Source of the DNA: an uncultured Prevotella sp. | GTDB taxonomy: Bacteria; Bacteroidota; Bacteroidia; Bacteroidales; Bacteroidaceae | DNA length: 57,365 bases | Reading direction: 5' to 3' | Assembly: GCA_934229335.1 (NCBI GenBank) | Contig: CAKQDQ010000005.1 | Span: 1-57,365, forward strand | Shown here: positions 25,627-35,333 of the stretch, in pieces | How the letters are laid out: the number at the start of each line of letters is the position of its first letter | Position numbering within the stretch: the stretch's first letter is position 1 | The notes under the pieces: generated by a model | Seen by the model: the letters and a program-made list of their open reading frames with translations, nothing else | What the model was told of the DNA's origin: nothing | Database searches by the model: none | Position numbers and translations under genes: made by a program

Positions 25627-25727
25627 ATTACCTTTTTAATAAACCACGCAGAAAACATTTGGATGATTCTACATCTATATTGTTAACAAACGATTCTTCT
25701 CCAAGGATTTCATTTATTACCTTCCCG
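25627..25727 (-). pseudogene. out-of-frame C-terminal tail of the methyltransferase
   Basis: Just past the methyltransferase stop, the frame shifted by one base reads QFNGKVINEILGEESFVNNI, continues DVESSKCFLRGLLKR, then stops. This looks like genuine coding sequence without a start codon, so it is best read as the original C-terminus separated by a one-base indel near 25730. Confidence 0.5.
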
Positions 25728-26765
25728 TTAAACTGCGCAGTTCCCCTTGTACTCCTGCCAGACCAATGGTGTTGCCGCTGCTCCTGCCTTTATCACATCA
25801 ACTTTTCCGCTTTTTGATGTGCCCTTGGCTTTTTGGTTATTTAATGTGTTACGTTCCCAAAACACGCCATCGGCATATCCCTGTATTGTCTTGTCAGCCA
25901 AGGCGTTCTGTAGTCTCTTTACTGCCCACAGACAATACTCGTGATTAATCTCTACACCACAATATCTACGGTTTAGCTTTTGGGCTACTACCGCTGCGGT
26001 GCCACTGCCTAAGAATGGGTCGAAGATTCTGTCACCAGGCTTTGACGATGCTAATACTATCTTAGCGTACAGCTTTTCTGGTTTCTGTGTAGGATGGTCC
26101 GTATTCTCTGGCATTGACCAAAAAGGTATGCTGATGTCATCCCAGAAATTTGATGGATATGTTATACGGAAGTTTCCCGACTCTGTTTCTTCCCAATCCT
26201 TTGGCTTGCCGTCTTTTCTGTATGGCGCAATTACTTTACGCTTCATCTTAACCGATTCTACGTCAAAATAATAGTCCTTCGGATTCTTTACTGCTACCCA
26301 TATATCTTCCATCGCGTTCTTCCAGTTGGCTGTTGCTCCTCTGCCTTTCTCCCTTTGCCACGTAATGCGGTTAATGATTGTGAGGCGTTCTTCTATGACA
26401 CGTTGCATGGAGGAGGTGCATTTCCAATCCCCACACATATACAAGGTGCCGTTAGGTGATAGCTTATCACATACCTTATAGAACCAACTGCGTAGGTAGT
26501 CTTCATAGTCTGACGAATTAATACGGCAGAACTTATTACCGTGAAAATCCTTGTCAAGGTTATACGGTGGGTCTATTATGATAAGGTTGAAGTATTCGTT
26601 GGGTATAGCGTCTATACAATCGAAGAGGTCGGCATTTATGATGCAGTCATCAACAAACGACTCTTTTATCTTGCTTACGCTCATTATGCGGTTCTCTAAT
26701 GTCTGTATCTCGTCCTCCTTGAGGGTTAAAGTCCTGTTACGTGCAGCTTTTATTTTCTCTGGCAT
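25728..26765 (-). CDS. beta-class DNA methyltransferase (N6-adenine or N4-cytosine), orphan
   Basis: A 345 aa S-adenosylmethionine-dependent DNA methyltransferase. The catalytic motif DPPYNL (near residue 64) comes before the SAM-binding motif FDPFLGSGTAAVVAQ (near residue 253), the order of the beta class. HPTQKPEKLY precedes it as usual. The first 45 residues are an extra basic segment. No restriction endonuclease gene is adjacent, so it appears solitary, either an epigenetic or antirestriction methylase or the remains of a restriction system. The C-terminus seems cut short by a frameshift (see 25627-25727). Target sequence is unknown. Confidence 0.9.
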   Translation of the reverse strand: MPEKIKAARNRTLTLKEDEIQTLENRIMSVSKIKESFVDDCIINADLFDCIDAIPNEYFNLIIIDPPYNLDKDFHGNKFCRINSSDYEDYLRSWFYKVCDKLSPNGTLYMCGDWKCTSSMQRVIEERLTIINRITWQREKGRGATANWKNAMEDIWVAVKNPKDYYFDVESVKMKRKVIAPYRKDGKPKDWEETESGNFRITYPSNFWDDISIPFWSMPENTDHPTQKPEKLYAKIVLASSKPGDRIFDPFLGSGTAAVVAQKLNRRYCGVEINHEYCLWAVKRLQNALADKTIQGYADGVFWERNTLNNQKAKGTSKSGKVDVIKAGAAATPLVWQEYKGNCAV

Positions 26766-26812
26766 ATTGTCTTTTCTGTTGTTTCTATATCGCGATACTA
26801 TCGCAAACGCTG

Positions 26813-26820
26813 CAAATATA
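26813..26820 (-). promoter_or_regulatory. -7 box of the methyltransferase gene
   Basis: TATATTTG on the minus strand, about 48 bp ahead of the start codon. The leader holds the palindrome ATCGCGAT near 26789. No matching -33 box. Confidence 0.5.
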
Positions 26821-26839
26821 CGAAGTTTTTTCTGATTAA

Positions 26840-26891
26840 CCTAAAAAAATAAAGAATAATGCATGAGTCACGTCATGCATTATTCTTTATT
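26840..26891 (-). terminator. rho-independent terminator of lutABC
   Basis: AAAGAATAATGCATGA (26851-26866) pairs with TCATGCATTATTCTTT (26873-26888), loop GTCACG, followed on the minus strand by a run of seven U. Confidence 0.9.
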
Positions 26892-26893
26892 CG

Positions 26894-27505
26894 CTATACT
26901 AACACCACCGTAACGCCTTTAGCGGCTTGCGCTCCGTAGACGAGGGCTTGCTCTATGTCAGCGGTTTTTGATGGCCCTGAGATAAAGGAGCCGAAGCCGT
27001 ACTTTGAGGTCTCACTTTGTCCCTCAATGCCTGAGCCGCGAGTCTTAAGCCATTCGTATGCCTCGTGCATATTGTTGACAATGTTCTTGCGGTGAACTAT
27101 GATGACAAGGTTTTCGGAAATGAAACAGATGGCTTTCTGCTTCATGTTCATCGGTACCCATACACAGGCGTTCTCTGCACAGGCCACTCCTCCTTCTACT
27201 ACGCCGACGTCTGTGCCGTCAAGGTCTTGCGCCTCGGCTACTTCATCGGGATTGCGGTCTGCCTTAACCGCAGGGATATTGCTCGAGATGACTTTCGCAT
27301 TGGGGTATGCTTTGCGTATGATGTCGTTGATGTCGTCGCCCTCATGCATCTCTATCAGTTGCGCTCCCGCTGTGGTTGTGGTCTGATGGATAAACTCTGC
27401 CACGGGGTCTTCAAAGGTAAGTTTAGGGAACGACAGGTCGGGCATATCGTATGTCTCACGTGTATTCTTACGCAGACGGTTCAGTATATCTTGCTTACTG
27501 CTCAT
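26894..27505 (-). CDS. lutC: lactate utilisation protein C (LUD domain)
   Basis: A 203 aa LUD-domain protein, third member of the LutABC L-lactate oxidation complex. It begins MSSKQDILNRLRKNTR, followed by the LUD fold with DLDGTDVGVVEGGVACAENACVWV and a terminal GPSKTADIEQALVYGAQAAKGVTVVLV, the usual C-terminus. The ATG overlaps the lutB stop as ATGA, which fixes this start over an upstream Met. In Bacillus subtilis all three proteins are needed to convert L-lactate to pyruvate. LutC is probably structural or a cofactor handler. Confidence 0.93.
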   Translation of the reverse strand: MSSKQDILNRLRKNTRETYDMPDLSFPKLTFEDPVAEFIHQTTTTAGAQLIEMHEGDDINDIIRKAYPNAKVISSNIPAVKADRNPDEVAEAQDLDGTDVGVVEGGVACAENACVWVPMNMKQKAICFISENLVIIVHRKNIVNNMHEAYEWLKTRGSGIEGQSETSKYGFGSFISGPSKTADIEQALVYGAQAAKGVTVVLV

Positions 27506-28923
27506 TTTACTTTTCCTTTCTTCCAAAGTGTGTGAAACGATTCCTTGGCAAACTCTGGCATGGCGTGATGCTTACACCATGCGTTCAGTTTTATGTCGGT
27601 AACAAACGACGGCACGTAGTTGGCGAGTGGCGCAAAGCGTAGTGCCGTGGAGTAAAGCGAAGGACGGTCGAAGAGCACCTTCATGCCGTTTGACATCGCC
27701 TTCTTTATAGGGTCGGCATGGTGGAAATTGTCAAGTTCTTGTCGCCACTTATATATCTGTGAAGATAGGTCTACCTTAACAGGGCACACGTTATCACATG
27801 AACAACACAGCGAACAAGCCGAACAGTTGTGGTAGTTCTTGTCTTTATCCTTCAGCATACCAAGGTTCACACCGATAGGACCAGGGATAAAGTATGTATA
27901 AGAATAGCCACCAGAACGACGATAAACGGGACATGTGTTCATGCAAGCACCGCAGCGCATGCACTTCAATGTCTGCCAATGGTCAGGGTTAGCCAGTATG
28001 TCGCTACGACCGTTGTCTACGAGAATGATATGGAACTCACCGTCAGGACGTGGTTTACGGAAATGAGACGTGAAGACAGTAGTAGCCTGTCCAGTTCCAT
28101 GACGTGCGAGAAGACGCTGGAAGACGCCCATAGCGTCGTAGTCAGGGATTACCTTTTCCAGTCCGATGCTGGCAATGTGCAGTTTCGGCACTGAGGTACT
28201 CATGTCGGCATTGCCCTCGTTGGTGCAGACAACGATTTCGCCTGTTGACGCTATACCGAAGTTAGCACCCGTCATTCCGCACTCAGCCGTCATGAAGTTG
28301 TCGCGCAGGTGGTAACGAGCGCAACGTGTTAGGTACGTAGGGTCTGCCTTTTCCTCCAGTTCTTGACGGTCTGTTACGCCCATACTCATTGCCGCATGCT
28401 CACCATTATGCTCAAGGATGCCCTTCTCGCGGAAGTTTTCCTTTACCTGCTCACGGGTGATGTGGATTGCTGGCATAATGATATGGCTCGGTGCGAGGTG
28501 CATTAACTGCAAGATACGCTCACCAAGGTCGGTCTCTACAACGTCTATTCCCTTGGCGATAAGGTTCTCGTTAAGGTGACACTCCTCCGTAAGCATAGAC
28601 TTGCCCTTAACAACTTTCTTTACGTTATGCTTACGAAGAATGTCCAGCACTATCTCATTATATTCCTCAGCGTCCTTAGCCCAATGAACTATGGCACCGT
28701 TTTTGATGGCATTACGCTCAAACTGCTCCAGATAATCGGCAAGATGTGTCACCGTGTGTTTCTTTATCTGGCTTGCCGCTTCGCGCAGTTGCTCCCATTC
28801 CTTTAGACCATACGCTTGGTCATCACGTTTTGCTCTGACGCTCCAGAAGGTCTGGTCATGGCGTGTTACCCACTCAGGGTTGCGGTTTACCTTCTCTGCC
28901 GCTATAGAATGTTTAGTGCTCAT
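27502..28923 (-). CDS. lutB: lactate utilisation iron-sulfur protein B
   Basis: A 473 aa cytoplasmic protein with an N-terminal LUD-type region and two 4Fe-4S ferredoxin clusters: CMRCGACMNTCPVYRRSGGY (near 305-325) and CSACSLCCSCDNVCPVKVDL (near 365-385). It includes GPIG between them as in family members, and ends in the short Trp/Lys tail typical of LutB. It is the electron-carrying core of the LutABC lactate dehydrogenase. Its start overlaps the lutA stop (ATGA) and its stop overlaps the lutC start, giving tight translational coupling and balanced subunit amounts. Confidence 0.94.
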   Translation of the reverse strand: MSTKHSIAAEKVNRNPEWVTRHDQTFWSVRAKRDDQAYGLKEWEQLREAASQIKKHTVTHLADYLEQFERNAIKNGAIVHWAKDAEEYNEIVLDILRKHNVKKVVKGKSMLTEECHLNENLIAKGIDVVETDLGERILQLMHLAPSHIIMPAIHITREQVKENFREKGILEHNGEHAAMSMGVTDRQELEEKADPTYLTRCARYHLRDNFMTAECGMTGANFGIASTGEIVVCTNEGNADMSTSVPKLHIASIGLEKVIPDYDAMGVFQRLLARHGTGQATTVFTSHFRKPRPDGEFHIILVDNGRSDILANPDHWQTLKCMRCGACMNTCPVYRRSGGYSYTYFIPGPIGVNLGMLKDKDKNYHNCSACSLCCSCDNVCPVKVDLSSQIYKWRQELDNFHHADPIKKAMSNGMKVLFDRPSLYSTALRFAPLANYVPSFVTDIKLNAWCKHHAMPEFAKESFHTLWKKGKVK

Positions 28924-29660
28924 AGTCCGTTAGCCAATATCTGTACTACATGAATAAACTTTATCTTCTCTTCTCCCCCATCCTTCTTCAGCAGTCCTTG
29001 CATGTGCATCAGGCACGAAGAGTCTGGTCCTGTGATGTATTCCGCGCCTGTTGCCATGTGGCGTTTTATCTTATCGTGCCCCATTCTTGCTGATACATCG
29101 GGCTCTTCTATTGAGAACATACCGCCGAAACCGCAACATTCGTCTACTCTTTCAGGCTCTACCACCTCTATGCCACCTACCATTTGCAGCAGGTCTTTTA
29201 TCTTGTTGAAACGTGGCATACTGCGTTCTGATGGTGAAGATAGCCCCAGTTCGCGCACTCCGTGACAACTGTTGTGCAGGCTTACCTTATGGGGAAACTT
29301 AGCCCACGGCAGTTCCTTGGGTTTAATGACATCGTGAATGAACTCTACTACGTCCATTGTCTTTTGCGCAGTTTTACACTCATGCTTCACTATGTTAGGG
29401 TGAAAGAACCTAACATATGCTGCACACGACGCGCTTGGTGCCACGACATAGTCGTACTTAGCGAAGAGTTTGTCGTAGTCTTCCACCAGTTTCTCTGCCT
29501 TTTGTTGGAATCCTGCATTGCCCATCGGTTGTCCGCAACACGTCTGTTTCTCAGGATATTCCACGTCAAGACCGAGTTTTCGCAACAGCTTGTAGGTGGC
29601 TATGCCAACCTCCGGGTACAGTGCGTCCACATAACACGGAATAAATAAACCTATCTTCAT
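28920..29660 (-). CDS. lutA: lactate utilisation protein A (CCG-motif Fe-S protein)
   Basis: A 246 aa (Fe-S)-binding oxidoreductase subunit with two CCG repeats: CCGQPMGNAGF (near residue 41) and ECCGFGGMFSIEEPDVSARMG (near 173). These Cys-Cys-Gly motifs bind the iron-sulfur or heterodisulfide-type cofactor. HNSCHG (near 131) is the additional family motif. First gene of lutABC. In this organism it would oxidise L-lactate to pyruvate, either from cross-feeding or internal redox balance. Confidence 0.94.
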   Translation of the reverse strand: MKIGLFIPCYVDALYPEVGIATYKLLRKLGLDVEYPEKQTCCGQPMGNAGFQQKAEKLVEDYDKLFAKYDYVVAPSASCAAYVRFFHPNIVKHECKTAQKTMDVVEFIHDVIKPKELPWAKFPHKVSLHNSCHGVRELGLSSPSERSMPRFNKIKDLLQMVGGIEVVEPERVDECCGFGGMFSIEEPDVSARMGHDKIKRHMATGAEYITGPDSSCLMHMQGLLKKDGGEEKIKFIHVVQILANGL

Positions 29661-29731
29661 TGTGTTATTAAGTTTGTTGTTTATAAAGTCTAATGCCTAA
29701 TGTTATGAATACAATAATGTGTTTTCGGTGA

Positions 29732-29762
29732 CAAAAGTAGAAAAAAGTTACGAAAGCACAAA
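29732..29762 (-). promoter_or_regulatory. promoter of lutABC
   Basis: TTTG (29759-29762) and TACTTTTG (29732-29739) on the minus strand, 19 bp apart, about 70 bp ahead of lutA. Confidence 0.7.
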
Positions 29763-29859
29763 GATAAAGTGAGAAAAAGAAAAGAGCAAACGGTACATTT
29801 CTGTAATAAGTGACAAGAAAATCATCATTCAAGGTGCTGTCATTTTCCTTCGTGGGGTT

Positions 29860-29920
29860 AAATAAAGAAAAACAGGTTGTACCCTGTTCATTACATGGGT
29901 TACAACCTGTTTTATTTCTG
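29860..29920 (-). terminator. terminator of the GH115 operon
   Basis: AACAGGTTGTACCC (29871-29884) pairs with GGGTTACAACCTGTT (with one bulge) around a 12 nt loop. Flanking A/T tracts extend the stem and give a U-run on the minus strand. Confidence 0.85.
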
Positions 29921-29947
29921 CGTCAACTATATAATACTTCAATTGCT

Positions 29948-32443
29948 TTACCTTCCCTCCACAGGGAACACATAGAACTTACGGTCTTTCACAGGGTCAA
30001 GCATCAGTTGGTCTATTATGATGTGTTCGTCAAGAGCCTCTATAGTGATGGTATGATGACCTGCAGGCAACTGTATGTTCATTGTGCGCAGTGCCTGTCC
30101 ACGCAACACATTCTGTTTCCAACGCTCTGAGCGGAATGGCTCCTTTAGGGAATAGGTCTCAGACTGACCATTTACGGTTACCTTATAACGTATGTCGCCC
30201 TTGTCATTAGCCTGAGTAGGGATGACTGCGGTGCGCAATACTCCGTCAAGTGCTTTATCAAGAGTGATGTCAAACGATATGTTGCCACCCTTCGGCACGC
30301 TGACAGCGTTCATGCTATGGCCTAACATCTGTATGGTCTTCACTCCATTCGTAGCCTTTGTGTACTGCGAAGCATTGAGTGCTATCGCCCCATCTGTCTT
30401 TATAGGGTAATGGCCTTTGTTGTCTTTCGCGTAAAGTTCCATCTCTTTAGCAGTGGGCACGAGCGGCAATATCGGTCCGTTGAACACGTTGAGGTCACGC
30501 GGCATACAGTTCATGTTGCCACGCCACTTGCCGTTTGCCATCGTATTGTTATAATAATCAGTCAGTTCACGAATGGTATAATATGCCTTCATACTTCGTG
30601 ACGCAGCAGTAAGTAGCGAATCACGACGCATGTTTACATAGTTATCCATCACACCCATGCACAGCATACGTGCTTTCTGCGCCTCAAGCATCTTCGTTGC
30701 CATCATGGCAGAAGCCTTTACAGGATAGGTAATAGCAGCGAAATAGGCGTCTTTTAATTGAACAGGAATATTCTTACCAATCCTATCTACTTCCTTTACT
30801 ATGCGATTATAATCCTCAAGATAACGGTTCAGTTCATTACCAAATGCTGTAGTAAATTCGGTGTCTATAACTTGAGAACGACCACGCGGATAACGTTTCT
30901 TGTCAAGTTCCACTTGTGTCCAGCCCATGAACTCAGGACGACGAATAGCACAGAGACGGTAATACTCTTGCATTACGGGCAATAGTGCAGTGCCAGCAGT
31001 CTTTCCAAATTGCGTAACGAGCCACTGACGAAGGTGGTCGTTGATATTGTCATGACGTATTGCATTGATATTCCACGCCATGTCGAGGAAGAACTCAAGG
31101 TCATACGCTGCCACCTTGGGGTCATGAACATTCACTATCCAAAGTTTACGTGCGTTGTGATCATAAGCCTGTCGCATTTCGTTGTAAATCAGACCTGGCT
31201 GCTCTGTTGTGAGCCACATATAGTCGTGCGGTCTGCCCAAGTAACTGAGGTGATAGTAAACACCTGCTCCGCCTTTACGCTTCTGTTGCTCAGCATCACT
31301 GAGACGAGTCATGTAACCATAGTTATCATCGCACCACATCAACGTAACATCGTCAGGAACCTTCAAGCCATCCTCGTATATATCAAGCACTTCTTTGTAT
31401 GACACGAACACTTGCGGTACTGACTCCACATCTTTATTAAAATACTTCTTTATCAAATCACGCTGACTGTCTATGGCTGCCTGCAGTCCGAGGAGCTTTT
31501 CTTTCCTTGTTTTCACGCCTTCCATACTACCATCGTGTATGCCACGCATACCTATGGTGAAGAAGTATTCACCTCCTTTCACCTCCTTTAGACGTTCCGT
31601 CCAGTACTTTTCCACCGCCTCACGGTTACTGATAAAGTTATATGCTCCGCGTTCCTTAACATTCCATTCGTCTACGTTGTTACGCAAAAGCGGTTCACAG
31701 TGGCTCGTGCCTATGATGATACCGCATGAGTCTGCCATTTCCTTATTGCCTTTTACTTTGAAAAAAGCGGTAGTACCAGCATGCATTCCTGGCCATATAG
31801 CGTTGGCACGCAGGCGCAAAAGCAATTCGAAGATGCGCTTATAAAACTTAGGACCGATGCTTCCGTAGGGCCGCGACGTGTCGTAAGTTTTGCCAGCCCA
31901 GTAACGTATGGTCCAGTCTTCATCGTTAAGGAATATGCCACGGTACTCCACAGAAGGGTATTGCAGAGTAGAGAAACTTTGCGGAAGTGATAAATGGGCT
32001 CTTTTCTCTGGCGTCACATCGCCCCACCACACCCATGGTGAAACACCAGCCTTACGCGACAGTTCCAGTATGCCATAGGCACAACCGCGACCGTTGTTGC
32101 CTACAATTATTATCTTATCGCCTTTCACTCCGAGATAGAAGGCATCTTTTGTGTTGCTGATACTGTCTGTTGGTATGCCCTGTTTGCGCAATAAGGCCTT
32201 GCTGGTCGACGTGGTTTTGCCGAATTCGTACACTTCGATAGTGGCATTTGCGCCAACTTTTACTGGTGCTTTGCCCGTTACCTGTAGTAGGTCACTGGCA
32301 AACATCTGTAATGCAATGTCAACCACTGGCGATGTCTTTGTCTTCAGACTGTAACTTACTGGTTTAACTCCATCATACCAGTCCATGGCTTTTGCTATAA
32401 CGCTACAGCAAATAACAAGAAGTATTGTCAGTATTTTTCTCAT
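29948..32443 (-). CDS. GH115 alpha-(4-O-methyl)-glucuronidase, secreted
   Basis: An 831 aa glycosidase that removes (4-O-methyl)glucuronic acid side chains from xylan. Signal peptide MRKILTILLVICCSVIAKA. The family core is clear: GWWGDV-like VWWGDVTPEKR (near 140), PSVEYRGIFLNDEDW, LLRLRANAIWPGMH (near 212-225), IIGTSHCEPLLRNN, TLMWCDDNYGYMTR (near 370) and GGAGVYYHLSYLGRPHDYMWL. A C-terminal beta-sandwich covers about 690-825. Its start overlaps the stop of the GH2 gene, so the two are co-translated. It is probably periplasmic, acting on oligosaccharides. Confidence 0.94.
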   Translation of the reverse strand: MRKILTILLVICCSVIAKAMDWYDGVKPVSYSLKTKTSPVVDIALQMFASDLLQVTGKAPVKVGANATIEVYEFGKTTSTSKALLRKQGIPTDSISNTKDAFYLGVKGDKIIIVGNNGRGCAYGILELSRKAGVSPWVWWGDVTPEKRAHLSLPQSFSTLQYPSVEYRGIFLNDEDWTIRYWAGKTYDTSRPYGSIGPKFYKRIFELLLRLRANAIWPGMHAGTTAFFKVKGNKEMADSCGIIIGTSHCEPLLRNNVDEWNVKERGAYNFISNREAVEKYWTERLKEVKGGEYFFTIGMRGIHDGSMEGVKTRKEKLLGLQAAIDSQRDLIKKYFNKDVESVPQVFVSYKEVLDIYEDGLKVPDDVTLMWCDDNYGYMTRLSDAEQQKRKGGAGVYYHLSYLGRPHDYMWLTTEQPGLIYNEMRQAYDHNARKLWIVNVHDPKVAAYDLEFFLDMAWNINAIRHDNINDHLRQWLVTQFGKTAGTALLPVMQEYYRLCAIRRPEFMGWTQVELDKKRYPRGRSQVIDTEFTTAFGNELNRYLEDYNRIVKEVDRIGKNIPVQLKDAYFAAITYPVKASAMMATKMLEAQKARMLCMGVMDNYVNMRRDSLLTAASRSMKAYYTIRELTDYYNNTMANGKWRGNMNCMPRDLNVFNGPILPLVPTAKEMELYAKDNKGHYPIKTDGAIALNASQYTKATNGVKTIQMLGHSMNAVSVPKGGNISFDITLDKALDGVLRTAVIPTQANDKGDIRYKVTVNGQSETYSLKEPFRSERWKQNVLRGQALRTMNIQLPAGHHTITIEALDEHIIIDQLMLDPVKDRKFYVFPVEGR

Positions 32444-35241
32444 TTGTTAGTATTGTTATTGAATTGGAATATTAATCGTATATGGAAACCTTCATCCCCT
32501 GCCTTAATACGTATGTTATCAGGTTGTGCAGATGGCCCTAACTGTTCCAGTGGTTTGTAACTCTGCATTGGCGGTATAGAAAGGAGAAAGGAGATGTCGC
32601 CTTCAGGGAATTTCACCATTGTGCGTTCCTGTTTCTTTTTGCCCTCATCGGCTCCACCCATCTCGCCTGGCGTCTGGTCAATGGCTTCCTCTGGAGTATA
32701 TAGGCGCACAAAGAGACCTTCCGTAAGTGATGTAACGCGAAAGTCTGGAAACTGCATCCATCTTACGTCAGCGTGATAGCCCTTAAACTCAGGGTACACT
32801 GGTGGCGTAACACTGTTGTACTGTCCCGTGACTGTGTTGTTATATTGCTTTGTCCATACCCCGAACTGCTGTCCTTGTTGTCGGTTGCGCCATACTCTGT
32901 AAGGTCCTCTACCCAGATATTTTATTTTATTTTTGTCTGAAGCGGAAGTAAATACCGTCTCAGGGTAGTTGAACGTAAGACCTATCTGCCATCCGCTTTC
33001 GCTTGTAAGGAAGTTTGTTCCAAAGCCGTGTCCTCTCTCATCGTTAAGGATTACAGCATCCATAAAGAGGCGTCCGTCCACAGTCTGTCGCCATTGTATG
33101 GAGTCAACACCGCCTTTATACCAAAAGGTATTAATCTGCGTGCCATCCGCCTCTGTACGGGCAGCGTGCTTGTAACAGTTTGCCAACATTCCGACAGGCA
33201 GTGGACCACCGTTCAACGGTATTTCCTTTCCGTTTGCATAGACTTCTGCTATCACTCCATTATCGGAGAACGTAACCTTCACATCGTTCTGATTTGAAAC
33301 TGTTTGTTGTTCATCAGCATGATGAATGGGCTTTGTCCATGTATTAACTTCTTCACCTTGCGGGTTATATGCCGTTATCTTCAGAATATCGCCTTTACGG
33401 TATCCTGCACGCAACGGAAGTACACATGCTTCTCTTTCACCTGGCGCAGCCTTGGGTAGGCCAACCTGTCCATGGTCTACCTCCTCTCCGTTTTCCTTAT
33501 ATATATCGTAAGTCAGGCGGCAATCCTGTAGATTTGTGAACAACCAGCGGTTCTCTATCAACAGGCGTAGCGATGCACTATCATTCTCTTCTGCATAAGG
33601 TACGGTGAACGGCTCTATGTGTATCGGACTCCAAACATCCTTTATGGCGGAAACACTGCCTTCAGGCTGGCGATAAGGGTCCACGATACCGTCAGGTCCA
33701 TTGCCTCCATCGCTGTCGAGAACGCCATTAAGGTCTGTACGTCTCACCGCCTCATCAACAAACGCCCAAATAAAAGCACCAGCAAAGAGTGGCGACTTAG
33801 TCCAATGGTTCCACATATCTTCGAGTGCCGCACCTCCCCCCTTGTCGTATTTGCTATGCAGGAACTCTGTGGGCATAAAGACATTCTGACCGTTTTGCAG
33901 GCGGTAAGCACCAGTCTGATAGGCTGGATAATGGTGAGTATCTATGCCTTCAAAGTCGCTCCATGGATGAACCACCTTGCGGTGTTGCGGGTCGAGTTTG
34001 GTGAACATACCGTCAATTGATGTATTCCATCCTCCCTCATTGCCGTTGCTCCAGATAAACACTGACGGATGGTTAACGTCTCGCTGTATGAAACCAGGCA
34101 ACAGTTTCGCTGCTGTTGTGTCATCATAATGCGTCTGCCAACCAGGGAACTCACTCATGTAAAGCACTCCCAATGAATCACACACATCCATGAAATGCCT
34201 GTCGCTGGGATAATGGCAGCGCACTGCATTCATATTCATGCTCTTGATAAGTTTTACGTCGCTTATGCTGAGAGCCTTGTTTGTGGTTCTGCCTGTCTCT
34301 GGATGAAAGCAATGGCGGTTAATGCCTTTTACGACGAGACGTGTACCATTGAGGTATATACCATCGTGTGCTCTGAACTCTATTGTACGAAAACCTATGC
34401 GTTTCTTTATCTGGTGCTTACTGCTATTCAATGTAAACGTAGCGGTATAGAGATTAGGTTGTTCTGGATTCCACGTATTTACCTTACCACAATGGTAACA
34501 GCCTGACTTCTCATCATACTTAATGGTGCGCCCATCAAGAGTAAAGGTAATATCCTTCGACATATTAACGTCATTATGAGGGAACATTACGTATAGGTCA
34601 CCATTGGCGCGTGCGTCTATGCTTACATCATCAATGTGTTCCTTTGGCATAGCCTCTATATACACTGGGCGATATATTCCGCCGAAGAGCCACCAGTCTG
34701 CCCTGCGCTCTGCACTATTGACCGACTTGTTGGTAGACTCCTTGCTTACTTTTACTTCAAGCAGGTGACGCTTACCAGGAACAATAAACGATGTCACGTC
34801 ATAAGAAAACTCCATGAAGCCTCCCTGATGAGTGGCACCTACCTGTTTTCCGTCAATGTACACCGTGGCGTCTGTCATCACGCCCTCAAAGGTTAGGCGT
34901 ATATACTGTCCTTTCCAGTCGTGCGGCACAGAGAACTTTGTACGGTAATGCCCAGTTTCGTTGCTTGGCTTCTTTCCTTTTATTTTATAGAATCGTCCAT
35001 AGGTATATTCCCCGAATCCCTGTTGTTCCCAACACGACGGAACGGCTATCTTCTTCCATTTGCCTGAGTTGTTGCCTGCAGAACAGTAAAAGTCCCACTG
35101 CTTCGTATCATCAGAACCCGTGCCAGAAAGATATTGGCGTTGGGTAAGAATACAAACATTACTCGTATGACTTACCTTAGCAAACAAAGGCAAGACGAAA
35201 GTGCAGAAGATTAACGGTAATAATAATTTGCTAATTTTCAT
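32440..35241 (-). CDS. GH2 family glycosidase (beta-galactosidase-like), secreted
   Basis: A 933 aa enzyme with a signal peptide (MKISKLLLPLIFCTFVLPLFA). Sugar-binding jelly roll (about 60-195, SCWEQQGFGEYTYGRFYKI, DATVYIDGKQVG), immunoglobulin-like domain, then the TIM barrel with GINRHCFHPETGR (305-317), acid/base E402 in SNGNEGG and nucleophile E459 in PTEFLHS. The C-terminal half holds DUF4981-like and small beta-galactosidase domains ending in PPMQSYKPLEQLGPSAQ. GH2 includes beta-galactosidases, mannosidases, glucuronidases and arabinosidases. The xylan-type neighbours suggest a hemicellulose side-chain target. Substrate is unproven. Confidence 0.92.
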   Translation of the reverse strand: MKISKLLLPLIFCTFVLPLFAKVSHTSNVCILTQRQYLSGTGSDDTKQWDFYCSAGNNSGKWKKIAVPSCWEQQGFGEYTYGRFYKIKGKKPSNETGHYRTKFSVPHDWKGQYIRLTFEGVMTDATVYIDGKQVGATHQGGFMEFSYDVTSFIVPGKRHLLEVKVSKESTNKSVNSAERRADWWLFGGIYRPVYIEAMPKEHIDDVSIDARANGDLYVMFPHNDVNMSKDITFTLDGRTIKYDEKSGCYHCGKVNTWNPEQPNLYTATFTLNSSKHQIKKRIGFRTIEFRAHDGIYLNGTRLVVKGINRHCFHPETGRTTNKALSISDVKLIKSMNMNAVRCHYPSDRHFMDVCDSLGVLYMSEFPGWQTHYDDTTAAKLLPGFIQRDVNHPSVFIWSNGNEGGWNTSIDGMFTKLDPQHRKVVHPWSDFEGIDTHHYPAYQTGAYRLQNGQNVFMPTEFLHSKYDKGGGAALEDMWNHWTKSPLFAGAFIWAFVDEAVRRTDLNGVLDSDGGNGPDGIVDPYRQPEGSVSAIKDVWSPIHIEPFTVPYAEENDSASLRLLIENRWLFTNLQDCRLTYDIYKENGEEVDHGQVGLPKAAPGEREACVLPLRAGYRKGDILKITAYNPQGEEVNTWTKPIHHADEQQTVSNQNDVKVTFSDNGVIAEVYANGKEIPLNGGPLPVGMLANCYKHAARTEADGTQINTFWYKGGVDSIQWRQTVDGRLFMDAVILNDERGHGFGTNFLTSESGWQIGLTFNYPETVFTSASDKNKIKYLGRGPYRVWRNRQQGQQFGVWTKQYNNTVTGQYNSVTPPVYPEFKGYHADVRWMQFPDFRVTSLTEGLFVRLYTPEEAIDQTPGEMGGADEGKKKQERTMVKFPEGDISFLLSIPPMQSYKPLEQLGPSAQPDNIRIKAGDEGFHIRLIFQFNNNTNK

Positions 35242-35333
35242 AGTTAGTTTGTATAGGTATACTTCTTGTATTCATCAAGACAGCATACTCACCCATGTAT
35301 GAAGGGTACTAACGCTTACTTTTTCTGTAAGCA

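Noticed and set aside
26894..29660. Heterodisulfide reductase or glycolate oxidase genes
   Set aside because: The CCG protein, the twin-cluster protein and the LUD protein in this order with ATGA overlaps are the LutABC set.
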